This document shows, piece after piece, positions 1 to 8,629 of a stretch of 64,000 bases of DNA (position 1 is its first letter; every line of letters begins with the position of its first letter). The stretch is from Streptomyces sp. NRRL F-5126 (GTDB lineage Bacteria > Actinomycetota > Actinomycetes > Streptomycetales > Streptomycetaceae). The DNA lies in contig NZ_JOFZ01000001.1 of NCBI RefSeq assembly GCF_000721265.1, positions 124,001 through 188,000 of the forward strand, read 5' to 3'. The notes under the pieces are model-generated. The model searched no databases. It was not told where the DNA came from and worked only from the letters and a program-made list of their open reading frames with translations. The position numbers and the translations under genes were made by a program.

Positions 1-222
1 CAGCGTCGCGGCCTGCGGGGACGCCTTCTGCGCCGTGCGCACGGCGTTCACCTGCGCCTGCAGCGACGAGACCGAGATGCGCTTGCCGCCGACGACGGCG
101 GCCGCTCCCGGATGGGCCGAGGTGCCGCACGCGGCGAGCAGCGGGACCCCCGCGACCAGCGCGGCGGAGGACAGGATGAGCACGGTGCGGCGGCGGCTGC
201 TGCGGCGCTTCAGGCGGTTCAA
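1..222 (-). CDS. SurA-like lipoprotein (N-terminal part, runs off window)
   Basis: The reading frame is open from a TTG at 222 to the window edge (74 codons). A GGGAGG Shine-Dalgarno on the minus strand (plus 228-233) sits 5 nt before this TTG, which decides the start. The N-terminus is a lipoprotein signal: an Arg-rich stretch (RLKRRSSRRR), a hydrophobic core, and the lipobox LLAAC. It is followed by HPGAAAVVGGKRISVSSL, typical of the start of actinobacterial SurA/parvulin-like lipoproteins found near mfd. It is probably a membrane-anchored chaperone or peptidyl-prolyl isomerase on the outer face. The catalytic or chaperone part lies outside the window, so the function is inferred from the N-terminus only. 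Confidence 0.7.
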   Translation of the reverse strand, partial: MNRLKRRSSRRRTVLILSSAALVAGVPLLAACGTSAHPGAAAVVGGKRISVSSLQAQVNAVRTAQKASPQAATL

Positions 223-318
223 GGGGGCCTCCCGAGAGATTGTGCTTCGATGCACAAGCCTTGCGGTGATCGATGGTATGCAGTCTGCGTGGCGTGGGCC
301 ACTGTCTGGACCAACGAT

Positions 319-804
319 TCACCAGCGAACCGGGTGCGCCGCCGTGTCGGGCCCGGCCGTCTTGGCCCCGCGCGGCCGTTCGTCGGGGCGCAGCATGATC
401 GTGCGGGAGACCAGGAACGTGATGGGGATAGCGGAGGCGGCCGCGATCAGCGGCGCGTAGGTGTCGTCCATGCCGGCCACGTCGACCAGCAGGTACACAC
501 CGCCGGTGGTGATGGCGAAGTTCGCGGCGTTGGTGAGCGGGAAGAGCAGGAACTTCCGCAGCGTCGGCCGGGTCCTGTACGTGAAGCGGCTGTTCAGGAA
601 GAACGAGCCGACCATGGACGAGGCGAACGCGATGACGTGGGCGACGACGTAGGGCAGCCCTGCCCCGTGCAGGAGCGCCAGGTAACAGGCGTAGTACGTA
701 CCGGTGTTGACGGCTCCCACCAGGGCGAATCTGACGAGCTGGCCCCAGGCGCGCGCGCGGCGCGCCCGGGCGGGGGCGGATGCCCCGGCGCCGGTCGCCG
801 TCAT
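319..804 (-). CDS. GtrA family membrane protein
   Basis: 161 aa with four hydrophobic segments, the first beginning LVRFALVGAVNTGTYYACYL. This is the GtrA/DPMS signature (RF.lVG..nt...y). Known family role: moving polyprenyl-phosphate-linked sugars across the membrane for surface glycan decoration. Its ATG overlaps the stop of the upstream glycosyltransferase by 4 bp (ATGA), so the two are translationally coupled like gtrB-gtrA pairs. The segment FFLNSRFTYR after TM2 is also typical of the family. The C-terminus after the last TM is a polar tail of about 25 residues. The substrate cannot be told from sequence. Confidence 0.88.
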   Translation of the reverse strand: MTATGAGASAPARARRARAWGQLVRFALVGAVNTGTYYACYLALLHGAGLPYVVAHVIAFASSMVGSFFLNSRFTYRTRPTLRKFLLFPLTNAANFAITTGGVYLLVDVAGMDDTYAPLIAAASAIPITFLVSRTIMLRPDERPRGAKTAGPDTAAHPVRW

Positions 805-1826
805 CCGCGTACCAGTTCGCCGCGGTCGCGCGCACCGGCCGCGGGAGCCTCCTCCGCGGGAGTTCCGGCCTCGGCCGCCGCCTCCGCGCGCCGCGCATCC
901 TCGTCCGTGGCCGCCACCAGGTAGTGCGGGCGCCGCTTGACCTCGTAGTAGATGCGGCCGACGTACTCGCCGACGACGCCGATCATCACCATCTGCACGC
1001 CGGACAGCGCCGTGATCGCGACGAGCAGGGTGGCGTAGCCGGGGGTGCCGACGCCGTTGACGAGCGTCGAGACGACGATCCACGCGGCGTACAGCATCGC
1101 GAGCGACAGAAGAAGGAAGCCGAGGTACAGCGCGGCACGCAGGGGCTTGTTGTTGAAGGATATGAGTCCGTCGAGGCCGTAGTTGAGCAGCTTGCCGAAG
1201 CTCCACTTCGAACGGCCCTGCTCGCGTGCCGCGTTCTCGTAGGCGAACGTCGTGGTGCGGAAGCCGACCCACGCGAAGATGCCCTTGGAGAAGCGGTTGT
1301 TCTCGGTCAGCCGCAGGACGGCGTCCACGGTGCGCCGCGAGAGCAGCCTGAAGTCGCCGACACCGTCGACGAGTTCGACGTCGACGAGCCGGTTGATCAG
1401 CCGGTAGTAGGCGCGGGCCATGAGGGTCCTCGTGACCCGGTCTCCCTTGCGGGTGCGCCGCGCGATGACCTGGTCGTAGCCCTGCGCGTGCAGTTCGAGC
1501 ATGCGGCGCACCAGCTCGGGCGGGTGCTGGAGGTCCGCATCCATGATGACGACGGCGTCGCCCCCGGCGTGCTGGAGGCCCGCCAGCATCGCCGCCTCCT
1601 TGCCGAAGTTGCGGCTGAACGAGACGAACCGGGCGCACGGGTCGGCGCGCGCGCCCTTCTCCAGCAGGGCGCGGGTGGCGTCCGCGCTGCCGTCGTCCAC
1701 GTAGACGATCTCGAAGGCGTGGCCCAGGTCCTGGGTCAGCGCGGCGAGTTCCCTCGTCACATGGGAGTGGAAGCGTTCGATGATCTCCGCTTCGTTGAAA
1801 CACGGGACCACTATCGAGATCAGCAC
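801..1826 (-). CDS. Family 2 glycosyltransferase (GtrB/DPM1-like)
   Basis: 341 aa. The GT-A fold is clear: SIVVPCFNEAE at the N-terminus, YVDDGSAD near residue 50, and DADLQHPPEL as the DxD sugar-nucleotide/metal motif. It also has SKWSFGKL before two C-terminal TM helices (about residues 235-260 and 270-295), the arrangement of bactoprenol glucosyl/dolichol-phosphate mannosyl transferases. Known chemistry: transfer of a hexose from a nucleotide sugar to polyprenyl phosphate on the inner membrane face. It is coupled to the GtrA gene by ATGA overlap. The start is the GTG just before LISIVVPC; no good Shine-Dalgarno is seen, so the start is moderately sure. The C-terminal 40 residues are Ala/Glu-rich and probably disordered. 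Confidence 0.9.
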   Translation of the reverse strand: MLISIVVPCFNEAEIIERFHSHVTRELAALTQDLGHAFEIVYVDDGSADATRALLEKGARADPCARFVSFSRNFGKEAAMLAGLQHAGGDAVVIMDADLQHPPELVRRMLELHAQGYDQVIARRTRKGDRVTRTLMARAYYRLINRLVDVELVDGVGDFRLLSRRTVDAVLRLTENNRFSKGIFAWVGFRTTTFAYENAAREQGRSKWSFGKLLNYGLDGLISFNNKPLRAALYLGFLLLSLAMLYAAWIVVSTLVNGVGTPGYATLLVAITALSGVQMVMIGVVGEYVGRIYYEVKRRPHYLVAATDEDARRAEAAAEAGTPAEEAPAAGARDRGELVRG

Positions 1827-1935
1827 AGAGGAACGACACCCGACGCGCGTGTCGTCGGCGGGGGCCGCACATGAATATCGCGCGGCTCGCGCGTGAACGA
1901 ATGCCGCCAACGCCCCTGACCAGGGGCGGAGCTGG

Positions 1936-1941
1936 CATATT
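1936..1941 (+). promoter_or_regulatory. Possible -10 box of a leaderless yfhO-like transcript
   Basis: CATATT lies 8 nt before the GTG start at 1950, and no Shine-Dalgarno is visible in that gap. This spacing would put the transcription start at or next to the start codon. No convincing -35 at 17 nt is seen, so this is a weak call. Confidence 0.3.
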
Positions 1942-1949
1942 CGGGCTAC

Positions 1950-4430
1950 GTGCCCACCATCCCGCCATTCCTGCGCGCCCGCCTGCCCGGCCGCGCGCCG
2001 GCTCTCGCCGCCCTGATCACCGCCGTCGCGGTGTGCGCCGGCGACGCCGTCGCGCACCAGTACCCCTTCGGACGGCACGACCGCGGCGTCAACGACCTCG
2101 GGGCGCAGTTCGTGCCCTTCCACGCCCACCTGTGGGACCTGCTGCACGGCACGGCGCACGGCGGGCTGCTGCTCAACTGGCAGTCGGGGTTCGGCGCGGC
2201 CTCGCTGCCCGACCTCGGCACGTACCTGACCAGCCCCTTCGCCCTGCTCGTCGGCGTCTTCCCGCGGGAGCGCATCGATCTCGCCGTGTACGTCGTCACG
2301 GTGGTCAAGATGGCCGCCGCGGCCGCAGCCATGGCCGCCGTCCTGCCCCGGCTCGCCCGCACGGACACGTCGGCGCAGGGCTCGGCCGGTCGCGCGAGGG
2401 GCGGCGCCGCGCCCTGGTGGGCCGCCCCGCTCCTCGGCGCGACGTACGCGCTGTGCGGCTGGTCCGTCATCGAGGCCTCCTACAACCCCATGTGGCTCGA
2501 CGGGCTGATCGCCTTCCCGCTTCTGTGCCTGGTGGGCGAGTGGGCGAGGACCGGGCGGCGCCCCGTCGCCGGCCCGCTGATCGTCGCCCTCGCCTGGGTC
2601 GCCAACTTCTACACCGCCTACATGGCGACCATCGGCGCGGCGCTCGTGCTGGTCCTGCGGCTGCTGCTCGACCGGGAGACGACGGGGCGCGGGCGCGTGC
2701 ACGCGGTGGGGCGCGCCGCGTGGCGGGTGGTGCTGGGCGTGGCCCTCGCCGCGCCCGTGCTGCTGCCGGTCTACCTGGGCACGAAGCATGCCTATCCCGG
2801 CTCGGCTGCCGTCTTCTCGCCGTCGCCGTGGACGGACGTGGCCGCCAGGGTGATGCCCGGCACGTACAGCTTCCTGTCCCCCGCCGTCTTCGTGGGCGCC
2901 GGCGCCCTCCTGCTGGTGTGCGCGCTGGCCTTCGACCGCGCGGCGCCCGTGCGCGAACGCGCGGGCTGGGTGGGCCTGGTCGCCGGCGTCGCGCTGTCCC
3001 TGCAGTGGCGGCCCACCAGCCTGGCCTGGCACGCCTTCGCGATACCCAACGGCAGCCCGTACCGCGAGACGTTCGTGCTCGCCGGGGTGGTCGTCATGGC
3101 GGCGTGGGCCGCACTTGCGCGCGGCCGGCCCGGCATGCGCCCCGTCCTGTACGGCCTGTCGGTGCCGGCCGTGATCTGTCTTGGCGCCCTCTCCAGCCGC
3201 ATGGCGAACGCGCCCGCGCCGGCGCTGTTCGTCCTCGCGGTGGCCGGCGCGGGCGCGGGGCTGCTGCTCGCCCGGCGCGGCGGCCGCGCGGCCGCCGTCG
3301 CGACCGCCGTGCTGCTGCTCGGCTCGCTGCTCGGGCAGGGCGCCACCGCCATGGCGTACGGCGACCACGCCAAGCTGAAGAAGTTCCACGCCTACCCGAC
3401 CTGGGACCGCGACCTGAGCGCACGCGCCGCCGCCGTGGCCAAGGCCGACGGCTGGCCGAAGTACCGCACCGATCCGGGCCGCACGCAGGTGAGTTCCGAC
3501 GATCCGCTGCTCATCGGCGGCGAGGGCGCGGGCTACTACAGCAGCATGACGTCCGACACGTACACGCGGACGATGCGGGCGCTGGGCGCGGGCTGGACCT
3601 CGGGCGGGCGCGTCATCCAGAGCCTCGACAACCCGGTGACGGACGCGATCTTCTCGGTCGGCGCCCGGCTGCGCACCACGCCGGGCAGCGCGCCCGTCAC
3701 GGTACGCGAGGACGCGCCGCCGCTGGTGACGCTGCGGCCCGCGGCGCCGGCGCGCTACGGCGACTCGCCGTTTCGCAACCAGGAGGAGCTGCTCGGCGCG
3801 CGCGTCTACACCGTGCCCGCCTCGCGCGTCTGCCCGGTGGGCAGTGAGGCGTACGTGTCCGCACCGGACTTCTGGGGCACGGCGCGCCTCGGCACCGGTG
3901 CACCGGCCGAACTGCGCGGCGCCATGCCGAAGTTCCGCGCCGCGCTCGCCCCGCTCGGCACCGTGCGCACGAAGGGCGAGCGGGTCACGTTCCGCACCGA
4001 GGCGGGCAGGCCGGCCACGCCCGCGTCGTGGAGCGTCGGGTGCCTCGACCGCGCACGGCTCGCCGGAGCCGTCGCCCACCTGAAGGAGACGGGCGCCGTA
4101 TCGCTGCACGTGTCGGACAGCGGTGTGCACGCCGTGCTGCCGCGCGGCTCGACCGGGTACGCCGTGCTGTCCGCGCCGCGCATCGCCGGCTGGACGTGCG
4201 ACGGAAGGCCCGCCGCGTCCTACCTCGGCCTGGTCGCCGTGAAGTTGCACGGCCGCACCACGGTGGACTGCTCGCTGCGGCCGCCGGGTGTGAAGGCGGG
4301 CGGCACGGCGGGTTTCCTCGCCGTTCTCGTACTCGCCGCCGTCGCGGTGTTCTCCCGTAGGACGCGCGTCACGAAGCCTTCATCCGGCCACCATCTGCCC
4401 TTGGCCCGCCGGGAGGAGCAACTGGCATAG
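1950..4430 (+). CDS. YfhO family large membrane protein
   Basis: 826 aa. A short cytoplasmic N-terminus (PFLRARLPGR) is followed by many hydrophobic helices over roughly residues 15-470. A long extracytoplasmic region (about 480-790) and a final TM helix with the basic tail SRRTRVTKP follow. Motifs such as LLNWQSGFG, YNPMWLDGLIAFPLL and PNGSPYRETFVL are characteristic of bacterial YfhO/GT-C-like membrane proteins. In Gram-positives these support glycosylation of teichoic acids or other surface polymers. Here it is divergent from the GtrA/GtrB pair and directly followed by a methyltransferase, which fits a surface-glycan role. The acceptor and donor are unknown. The GTG start lacks a Shine-Dalgarno. 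Confidence 0.85.
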   Translation: MPTIPPFLRARLPGRAPALAALITAVAVCAGDAVAHQYPFGRHDRGVNDLGAQFVPFHAHLWDLLHGTAHGGLLLNWQSGFGAASLPDLGTYLTSPFALLVGVFPRERIDLAVYVVTVVKMAAAAAAMAAVLPRLARTDTSAQGSAGRARGGAAPWWAAPLLGATYALCGWSVIEASYNPMWLDGLIAFPLLCLVGEWARTGRRPVAGPLIVALAWVANFYTAYMATIGAALVLVLRLLLDRETTGRGRVHAVGRAAWRVVLGVALAAPVLLPVYLGTKHAYPGSAAVFSPSPWTDVAARVMPGTYSFLSPAVFVGAGALLLVCALAFDRAAPVRERAGWVGLVAGVALSLQWRPTSLAWHAFAIPNGSPYRETFVLAGVVVMAAWAALARGRPGMRPVLYGLSVPAVICLGALSSRMANAPAPALFVLAVAGAGAGLLLARRGGRAAAVATAVLLLGSLLGQGATAMAYGDHAKLKKFHAYPTWDRDLSARAAAVAKADGWPKYRTDPGRTQVSSDDPLLIGGEGAGYYSSMTSDTYTRTMRALGAGWTSGGRVIQSLDNPVTDAIFSVGARLRTTPGSAPVTVREDAPPLVTLRPAAPARYGDSPFRNQEELLGARVYTVPASRVCPVGSEAYVSAPDFWGTARLGTGAPAELRGAMPKFRAALAPLGTVRTKGERVTFRTEAGRPATPASWSVGCLDRARLAGAVAHLKETGAVSLHVSDSGVHAVLPRGSTGYAVLSAPRIAGWTCDGRPAASYLGLVAVKLHGRTTVDCSLRPPGVKAGGTAGFLAVLVLAAVAVFSRRTRVTKPSSGHHLPLARREEQLA

Positions 4431-4433
4431 GTT
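4428..4433 (+). promoter_or_regulatory. Possible -10 box of a leaderless methyltransferase transcript
   Basis: TAGGTT matches the Streptomyces -10 consensus TAGRRT and ends 6 nt before the ATG at 4440. The nearest purine-rich Shine-Dalgarno-like run (GGGAGGAG) is about 22-29 nt upstream, too far for this ATG. The first three bases of the box are the stop codon of the preceding gene. No -35 with proper spacing is evident. Confidence 0.35.
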
Positions 4434-4439
4434 CCGCGC

Positions 4440-5360
4440 ATGTTCGCTCTCACCAGAAATCCGCTGGCCCGGCGGGTGCTTCGGCCCGCCGCCGCCCTCG
4501 TCGACCGGCGCATCGAACGCAGGACGGGGCCGCTGCGCCCCGAGATCGACACGCTCAGGCGTGAGGTGGCCGCGCTGCGCGAGGGCCAGAACGCGTTCGG
4601 GCTGCTGTTCGACGGGACGGCGCGCAGCGGCCCCCGCACGCCGACGACCGCGCAGCTCGACACGCTGGTCGGCCAGGTCTCGCGGGTGACGGGCGCGCCG
4701 CGGGACGCCGCGCGCCGCAACGTCGTGATCGCCTACCGGAACGTGATCGCGCTGGAGATGCTGGCCGTCGGCCGCCTCGCGGGCTCGACGCAGAACATCT
4801 GCGGCAAGCTCGCCACCGTCCCGCTCCTCGCGCCGCGCGCGTACCGGGACGTCCTGGAGATCGGCACGCTCTACGGGCTGTTCTCCGCGTCCCTGATGCG
4901 GATGCTGCACCGTGCCGGCGTGGAGCCGCGTATGACGATCGTGGACCCGCTGGCCGGCAGCCAGCTGCAGCCCGGCACGCGGGAGGCCGCCGACCCGACG
5001 GGCACGCCGGTGCGTGAGGACGTCGTGCGCGCCAACCTCGCCTTCGGCGGGGCGCCGGGTGCCGAGGCCCGGGTCGTGCGGGGCTTCTCCGGCGACGACG
5101 ACGTGCGCGCCCGGGTCTCCGACCGCGAGTACGGCGTGATCGTGGTGGACGGCGACCACTCGGCCGAGGGCGTGCGCGCCGACCTGGAATGGGCCGAGAA
5201 GATAGCGGCGCCCGGCGGGATCGTGGTCGTCGACGACTACGGCGACGACCGCTGGAGCGGCGTGAAGAGTGCCGCGGACGCGCACCTGGCGCGTCCGGGC
5301 TCGCGTTTCACGCTGCTGGGCGCGGCGTCCACGTCGGCGTTCCTGCGCGCGCGGGACTGA
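4440..5360 (+). CDS. Class I SAM-dependent methyltransferase
   Basis: 306 aa. The first 100 residues are a basic, helical lead-in. The Rossmann methyltransferase core starts near residue 135: YRDVLEIGTLYGLFSASL is the SAM-binding motif I, RMTIVDPLAG the acidic end of beta 2, YGVIVVDGDHSAEG motif IV, and GGIVVVDDYGDD motif V/VI. The VDGDHS...DL pattern resembles the cephalosporin hydroxylase/methyltransferase-24 group, whose members often modify sugars or small metabolites. The gene begins 9 nt after the YfhO-like gene, so co-function with surface glycan is possible. The substrate is unknown. Confidence 0.85.
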   Translation: MFALTRNPLARRVLRPAAALVDRRIERRTGPLRPEIDTLRREVAALREGQNAFGLLFDGTARSGPRTPTTAQLDTLVGQVSRVTGAPRDAARRNVVIAYRNVIALEMLAVGRLAGSTQNICGKLATVPLLAPRAYRDVLEIGTLYGLFSASLMRMLHRAGVEPRMTIVDPLAGSQLQPGTREAADPTGTPVREDVVRANLAFGGAPGAEARVVRGFSGDDDVRARVSDREYGVIVVDGDHSAEGVRADLEWAEKIAAPGGIVVVDDYGDDRWSGVKSAADAHLARPGSRFTLLGAASTSAFLRARD

Positions 5361-5368
5361 CGCCGCGC

Positions 5369-5416
5369 GGGACCGACGGCACGCGGGACCGACGGCACGC
5401 GGGACCGACGGCACGC
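5369..5416. repeat. 16-bp tandem repeat, three perfect copies
   Basis: GGGACCGACGGCACGC is repeated three times without a mismatch, followed by a decayed fourth start (GGGACCACCGGC). It lies in the 101-bp gap between two convergent genes. It has no dyad symmetry and so is not a classical terminator. Confidence 0.9.
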
Positions 5417-5461
5417 GGGACCACCGGCGCGAGGGGCGCGGGGCGCTGTCGGGCGCGCTCC

Positions 5462-6982
5462 TCAGACCGCCGCGCAGCCGAACCAGCGGCCTGCGGCCCG
5501 CTCGAACGCGGCCTGCTCGAAGCCGCGTTCACCCGCCCAGGCCACGATGCCGTCGGGCCTGACGAGTACGGCGTCGAGCCCGAGGTCGTCGCGAGCCGGG
5601 CCGGCGGCGTACAGGACCCGCTCGTCCAGTCCGTTCGCCGCCTCGCGCAGGCGGCGCTCCGGCGTGAAGTCGAGGACGACGCCGCGTCCTTCCCGCAGCA
5701 GGTCGCCGAGGCGCGTGCCGTCCACCAGGCGCAGCTCGGGGGCGAGGCGGCCGGCCAGCGGATGGTCGTCGCCGAGGTCGTAGCGGAGCCCGGAGCCCGA
5801 CAGCTTCTCGTACGCGTAGGTCGTCCCGTCACGGGTCCCGAGGAGGTCGTGGACCAGTGCCTTGACCGCACGGCCGTGCGCGTCCGGGCTCATGGTCGCC
5901 ACCTGGACACGCGTCCAGTCCAGCACCCACGCGCCGACCGGGTGGCGCTCGCGGGTGTAGGAGTCGAGCAGTCCCTCGGGGGCGTCGCCGCGCAGCGTGG
6001 CGGCGAGCTTCCAGCCGAGGTTCAGGGCGTCGCCGATGCCGACGTTCAGTCCCTGCCCTCCGATCGGGGAGTGGATGTGCGCGGCGTCGCCCGCGAGCAG
6101 GACGCGGCCCCGCCGGTAGGTCGTGGGCTGCTTCGCACGGTCGGTGTAGGTGGAGGCGAAGTGGACCTCGCTCAGCGTCACGTCCGTGCCGGACACGCGC
6201 CGCAGAACCGCCTGGAGGTGTTCGCGGCCCGGCGGCCGCGAGCGGTCGAACGCGCCACCGTCGAGCTCCATCACGGCGAGGTGCCCCGGCGCGAGCGCCC
6301 GCAGGTACATGCCCGTCGGCATCGGGTTGAACCCGGGACGAAGCTTCTCGGGGTCGGCGACGGTGGCGAGCATGGAGTAGCCGGTGAGCCGCGGCTCGGT
6401 GCCGACGAAGTCGAAGCCCGCCTGCTTGCGCACCGTGCTGCGCCCGCCGTCGCAGCCGACGAGCCAGCGCGCCGCGTACGTCTCGTCGCCGGCGTGCGCT
6501 ACCACGTGCCCGTCGGCTTGCGTGACGGCCGAGACCGTGACGCCGCGCCTGATCTCCACGCCCAGCTTGGCCGCACGCTCCGACAGCACGCCCTCGACCG
6601 CTTCGAGGCTGGTCCCCACGGGTTCCATCGCCGGGCCCGGCAGCCGGAACGGCAGGGCGGCGATGTCGATCCTCCCCGGATCGAGCGGCACGCCGGCGAA
6701 GTGCCCCACCCGGGCCGGAGGTGCCGCCTCGTCGGCGTCGGGGTCCGCTACGGGGTAGTCGCCCGCGCCCGAGGCCACCAGCAGGTCCCGCAGCATCCCC
6801 CGGCGGTGGAACGCGTCCGCCGACGCGACGGACAGGCCCCGAAAGCCGAGCGGCATCGCCCGCCACACCGAGCCGGGTCGCGCCTCCTGTTCGAGGACCA
6901 GGACGGAGGAGCCGGCGAGTCCGAGCTCGCACGCGAGGAACAGGCCGACCGGGCCCGCGCCCACTATCACCACGTCATACAC
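5462..6982 (-). CDS. FAD-dependent aromatic monooxygenase (PF01494 type)
   Basis: 506 aa. The N-terminal GxGxxG dinucleotide fold is VVIVGAGPVGLFLACELG. The DG motif WLVGCDGGRSTVRKQ is near residue 160. The GD motif LLAGDAAHIHSPIGGQGLN near residue 280 binds FAD ribityl and pyrophosphate. A thioredoxin-like C-terminal domain follows from about 400, as in phenol hydroxylase and Rox-like enzymes. Known chemistry: NAD(P)H-dependent hydroxylation of aromatic rings, including antibiotics such as rifampicin or tetracycline. The start is the GTG before YDVVIVG, 9 nt after the Shine-Dalgarno AAAGG; a GTG 9 nt upstream is too close to that site. The gene stands alone. The substrate is not predictable. 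Confidence 0.9.
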   Translation of the reverse strand: MYDVVIVGAGPVGLFLACELGLAGSSVLVLEQEARPGSVWRAMPLGFRGLSVASADAFHRRGMLRDLLVASGAGDYPVADPDADEAAPPARVGHFAGVPLDPGRIDIAALPFRLPGPAMEPVGTSLEAVEGVLSERAAKLGVEIRRGVTVSAVTQADGHVVAHAGDETYAARWLVGCDGGRSTVRKQAGFDFVGTEPRLTGYSMLATVADPEKLRPGFNPMPTGMYLRALAPGHLAVMELDGGAFDRSRPPGREHLQAVLRRVSGTDVTLSEVHFASTYTDRAKQPTTYRRGRVLLAGDAAHIHSPIGGQGLNVGIGDALNLGWKLAATLRGDAPEGLLDSYTRERHPVGAWVLDWTRVQVATMSPDAHGRAVKALVHDLLGTRDGTTYAYEKLSGSGLRYDLGDDHPLAGRLAPELRLVDGTRLGDLLREGRGVVLDFTPERRLREAANGLDERVLYAAGPARDDLGLDAVLVRPDGIVAWAGERGFEQAAFERAAGRWFGCAAV

Positions 6983-7090
6983 GAAGATCACCCTTTCGAG
7001 GCGGACCCGATGTCCTCCTGAAAGGTGCCAAACCGCGCCGACATGCCACCGACACGGCGCCGACAGCCACCGACAGCAAACGCCGCCTGC

Positions 7091-8629
7091 TCAGGACGTG
7101 GTGATCCGCCCGAGGTGGTCGAGTGAGCGGCCCACTTCGACCGCCAGCGGGTGGTACGCGCCGTACACGCGGATCACGTCGTACCGCAGCGCGGCCAGCC
7201 GTGCCTGCGCCCCGGGGCGGTCGCCGAGCGCCAGCAGGAGCTGCGCCATGCGCCTGCGCACCTCGAACGCGGTGTCGCGGTTCCCGGTGCCGCCCGCCGT
7301 GCCGTCCTCGTAGTACGGCAGCACGGCCTGGTACTCCGCCAGGGCGCCCGCGCTGTCGCCGACCTCCTCCAGGCAGCGGGCCACGTCCTGGCGGAACCCG
7401 AGCACCTGCGGGTCGGCGGGCCCGGCCTGCGCCGTGCGGCCGGACACGAGCCGCCGCAGCTCGGGCAGCGCCCTGCGGTACTGGCCGTCATCCATCAGCG
7501 TCGCCGCGTACTGCTTGCGCAGGATCCGCACGATCGGCGACGCCTCTCCGTGCTCGGCGGCGGCCGCGGGCAGGATCGAGCCCAGGATGTCCACGGCCTG
7601 CGTGATGCCGCCCTCGCCGAGCAGCCGCTTGACCTCCTCGACCGCGGCCGCCACGTCGGTGCGCGCTGCGGCCGCGGCCGGGACCGCCGGCGGCGCGGCG
7701 GGTGGCGGCGGGGCCGCGGCACGGTCGGGCCAGGGCGCGTACGGCCGCAGGAACGGGCGCGTCGGGTCGAGCGGCCCGCTCAACGCGCCGCCGCGCTCCG
7801 GCAGCAGCGGGGCGAGCTGCTCGTAGACGGCCTGCGCGCCGGAGGGCCGGTGCTGCGGGTCCTTCTCCAGCAGGTGCAGGACGAGCGACTCCAGGGCCCC
7901 CGGCACCTCGGGGCGCAGCGTGCGCAGCGGCCGTGGCGCCTCGTGCAGATGGCGGTGGAGCACACCCAGCACGGTGGTGCCGGCGAACGGGGTCTCGCCG
8001 CCGAGGAGTTCGTGCAGCAGCACGCCGAGCGCGTACAGGTCGGTGGCGGGACCGACCGCGCCACCCATGGCCTGCTCGGGTGCCATGTAGGCGGGGGTGC
8101 CGACGGGTGTTCCGGTGTGGGTGAGCCGCGTGGTGTCGGCGTCGACGACCGACGCGACGCCGAGGTCGAGCACCGTCACCGTGCCGTCGGGGCGCACCAT
8201 CACGTTGCGCGGCTTGAGGTCGCGGTGCACGATCGGCACCGCGTGCACGGCGGCCAGCACGGCGCACAGCTGCGCGGCGACCGCGACGGCCCACCTCCAC
8301 GGGTACGGCTCGTGCTCGGCGAGGTGGTCGGCGAGGTCGGAGCCCTCCACGTACTGCATGACGAGGTACAGGTCGTCGCCGTCGCTGCCGGCGTCGTGCA
8401 CGGTGACCAGTCCCGGGTGGCCGACCTGCGCGGTGACGCGGCACTCACGCACGAAGCGGCGGCGCAGGGAGTCGGCGGTGGAGGCGGCGGCCATGCGGTC
8501 GGGGCGCAGCAGTTTCACGGCGACGCGCCGGTCGAGTCTTCGGTCGTAGGCCGTCCAGACCTGGCCCATGCCGCCCTGCCCGATGACGGTGGACAGCTCG
8601 TAGCGCTCGGCGATGACGCGGCTGTTCAC
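7091..8629 (-). CDS. Eukaryotic-type Ser/Thr protein kinase, cytosolic
   Basis: 512 aa. The kinase domain (about 10-270) shows the glycine loop IGQGGMGQVW, catalytic Lys in RVAVKLLRP, the loop HRDLKPRNVMV, the metal motif as DLG rather than DFG, and the activation end GTPAYMAPEQ. A Pro/Ala-rich linker (about 285-330) leads to a C-terminal helical region (about 340-510) with TPR-like pairs. There is no TM helix and no PASTA repeat, so this is not a PknB-type wall sensor. Its GTG overlaps the stop of the upstream membrane-protein gene (GTGA), so the membrane protein may be its partner or substrate. DLG is also seen in other actinomycete kinases and need not be inactivating. Confidence 0.93.
   Translation of the reverse strand: MNSRVIAERYELSTVIGQGGMGQVWTAYDRRLDRRVAVKLLRPDRMAAASTADSLRRRFVRECRVTAQVGHPGLVTVHDAGSDGDDLYLVMQYVEGSDLADHLAEHEPYPWRWAVAVAAQLCAVLAAVHAVPIVHRDLKPRNVMVRPDGTVTVLDLGVASVVDADTTRLTHTGTPVGTPAYMAPEQAMGGAVGPATDLYALGVLLHELLGGETPFAGTTVLGVLHRHLHEAPRPLRTLRPEVPGALESLVLHLLEKDPQHRPSGAQAVYEQLAPLLPERGGALSGPLDPTRPFLRPYAPWPDRAAAPPPPAAPPAVPAAAAARTDVAAAVEEVKRLLGEGGITQAVDILGSILPAAAAEHGEASPIVRILRKQYAATLMDDGQYRRALPELRRLVSGRTAQAGPADPQVLGFRQDVARCLEEVGDSAGALAEYQAVLPYYEDGTAGGTGNRDTAFEVRRRMAQLLLALGDRPGAQARLAALRYDVIRVYGAYHPLAVEVGRSLDHLGRITTS

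Noticed and set aside
801..4250. Long minus-strand open frame (over 1100 codons) running opposite the YfhO-like gene
   Set aside because: Only its last third is the GT2 gene; the rest is antisense to a clearly coding membrane protein and is Arg/Gly/Ala/His-rich without any domain.
5462..6982. Assignment as rifampicin monooxygenase (rox)
   Set aside because: The FAD motifs fit the whole PF01494 family; nothing seen is specific for rifampicin, so no symbol was given.
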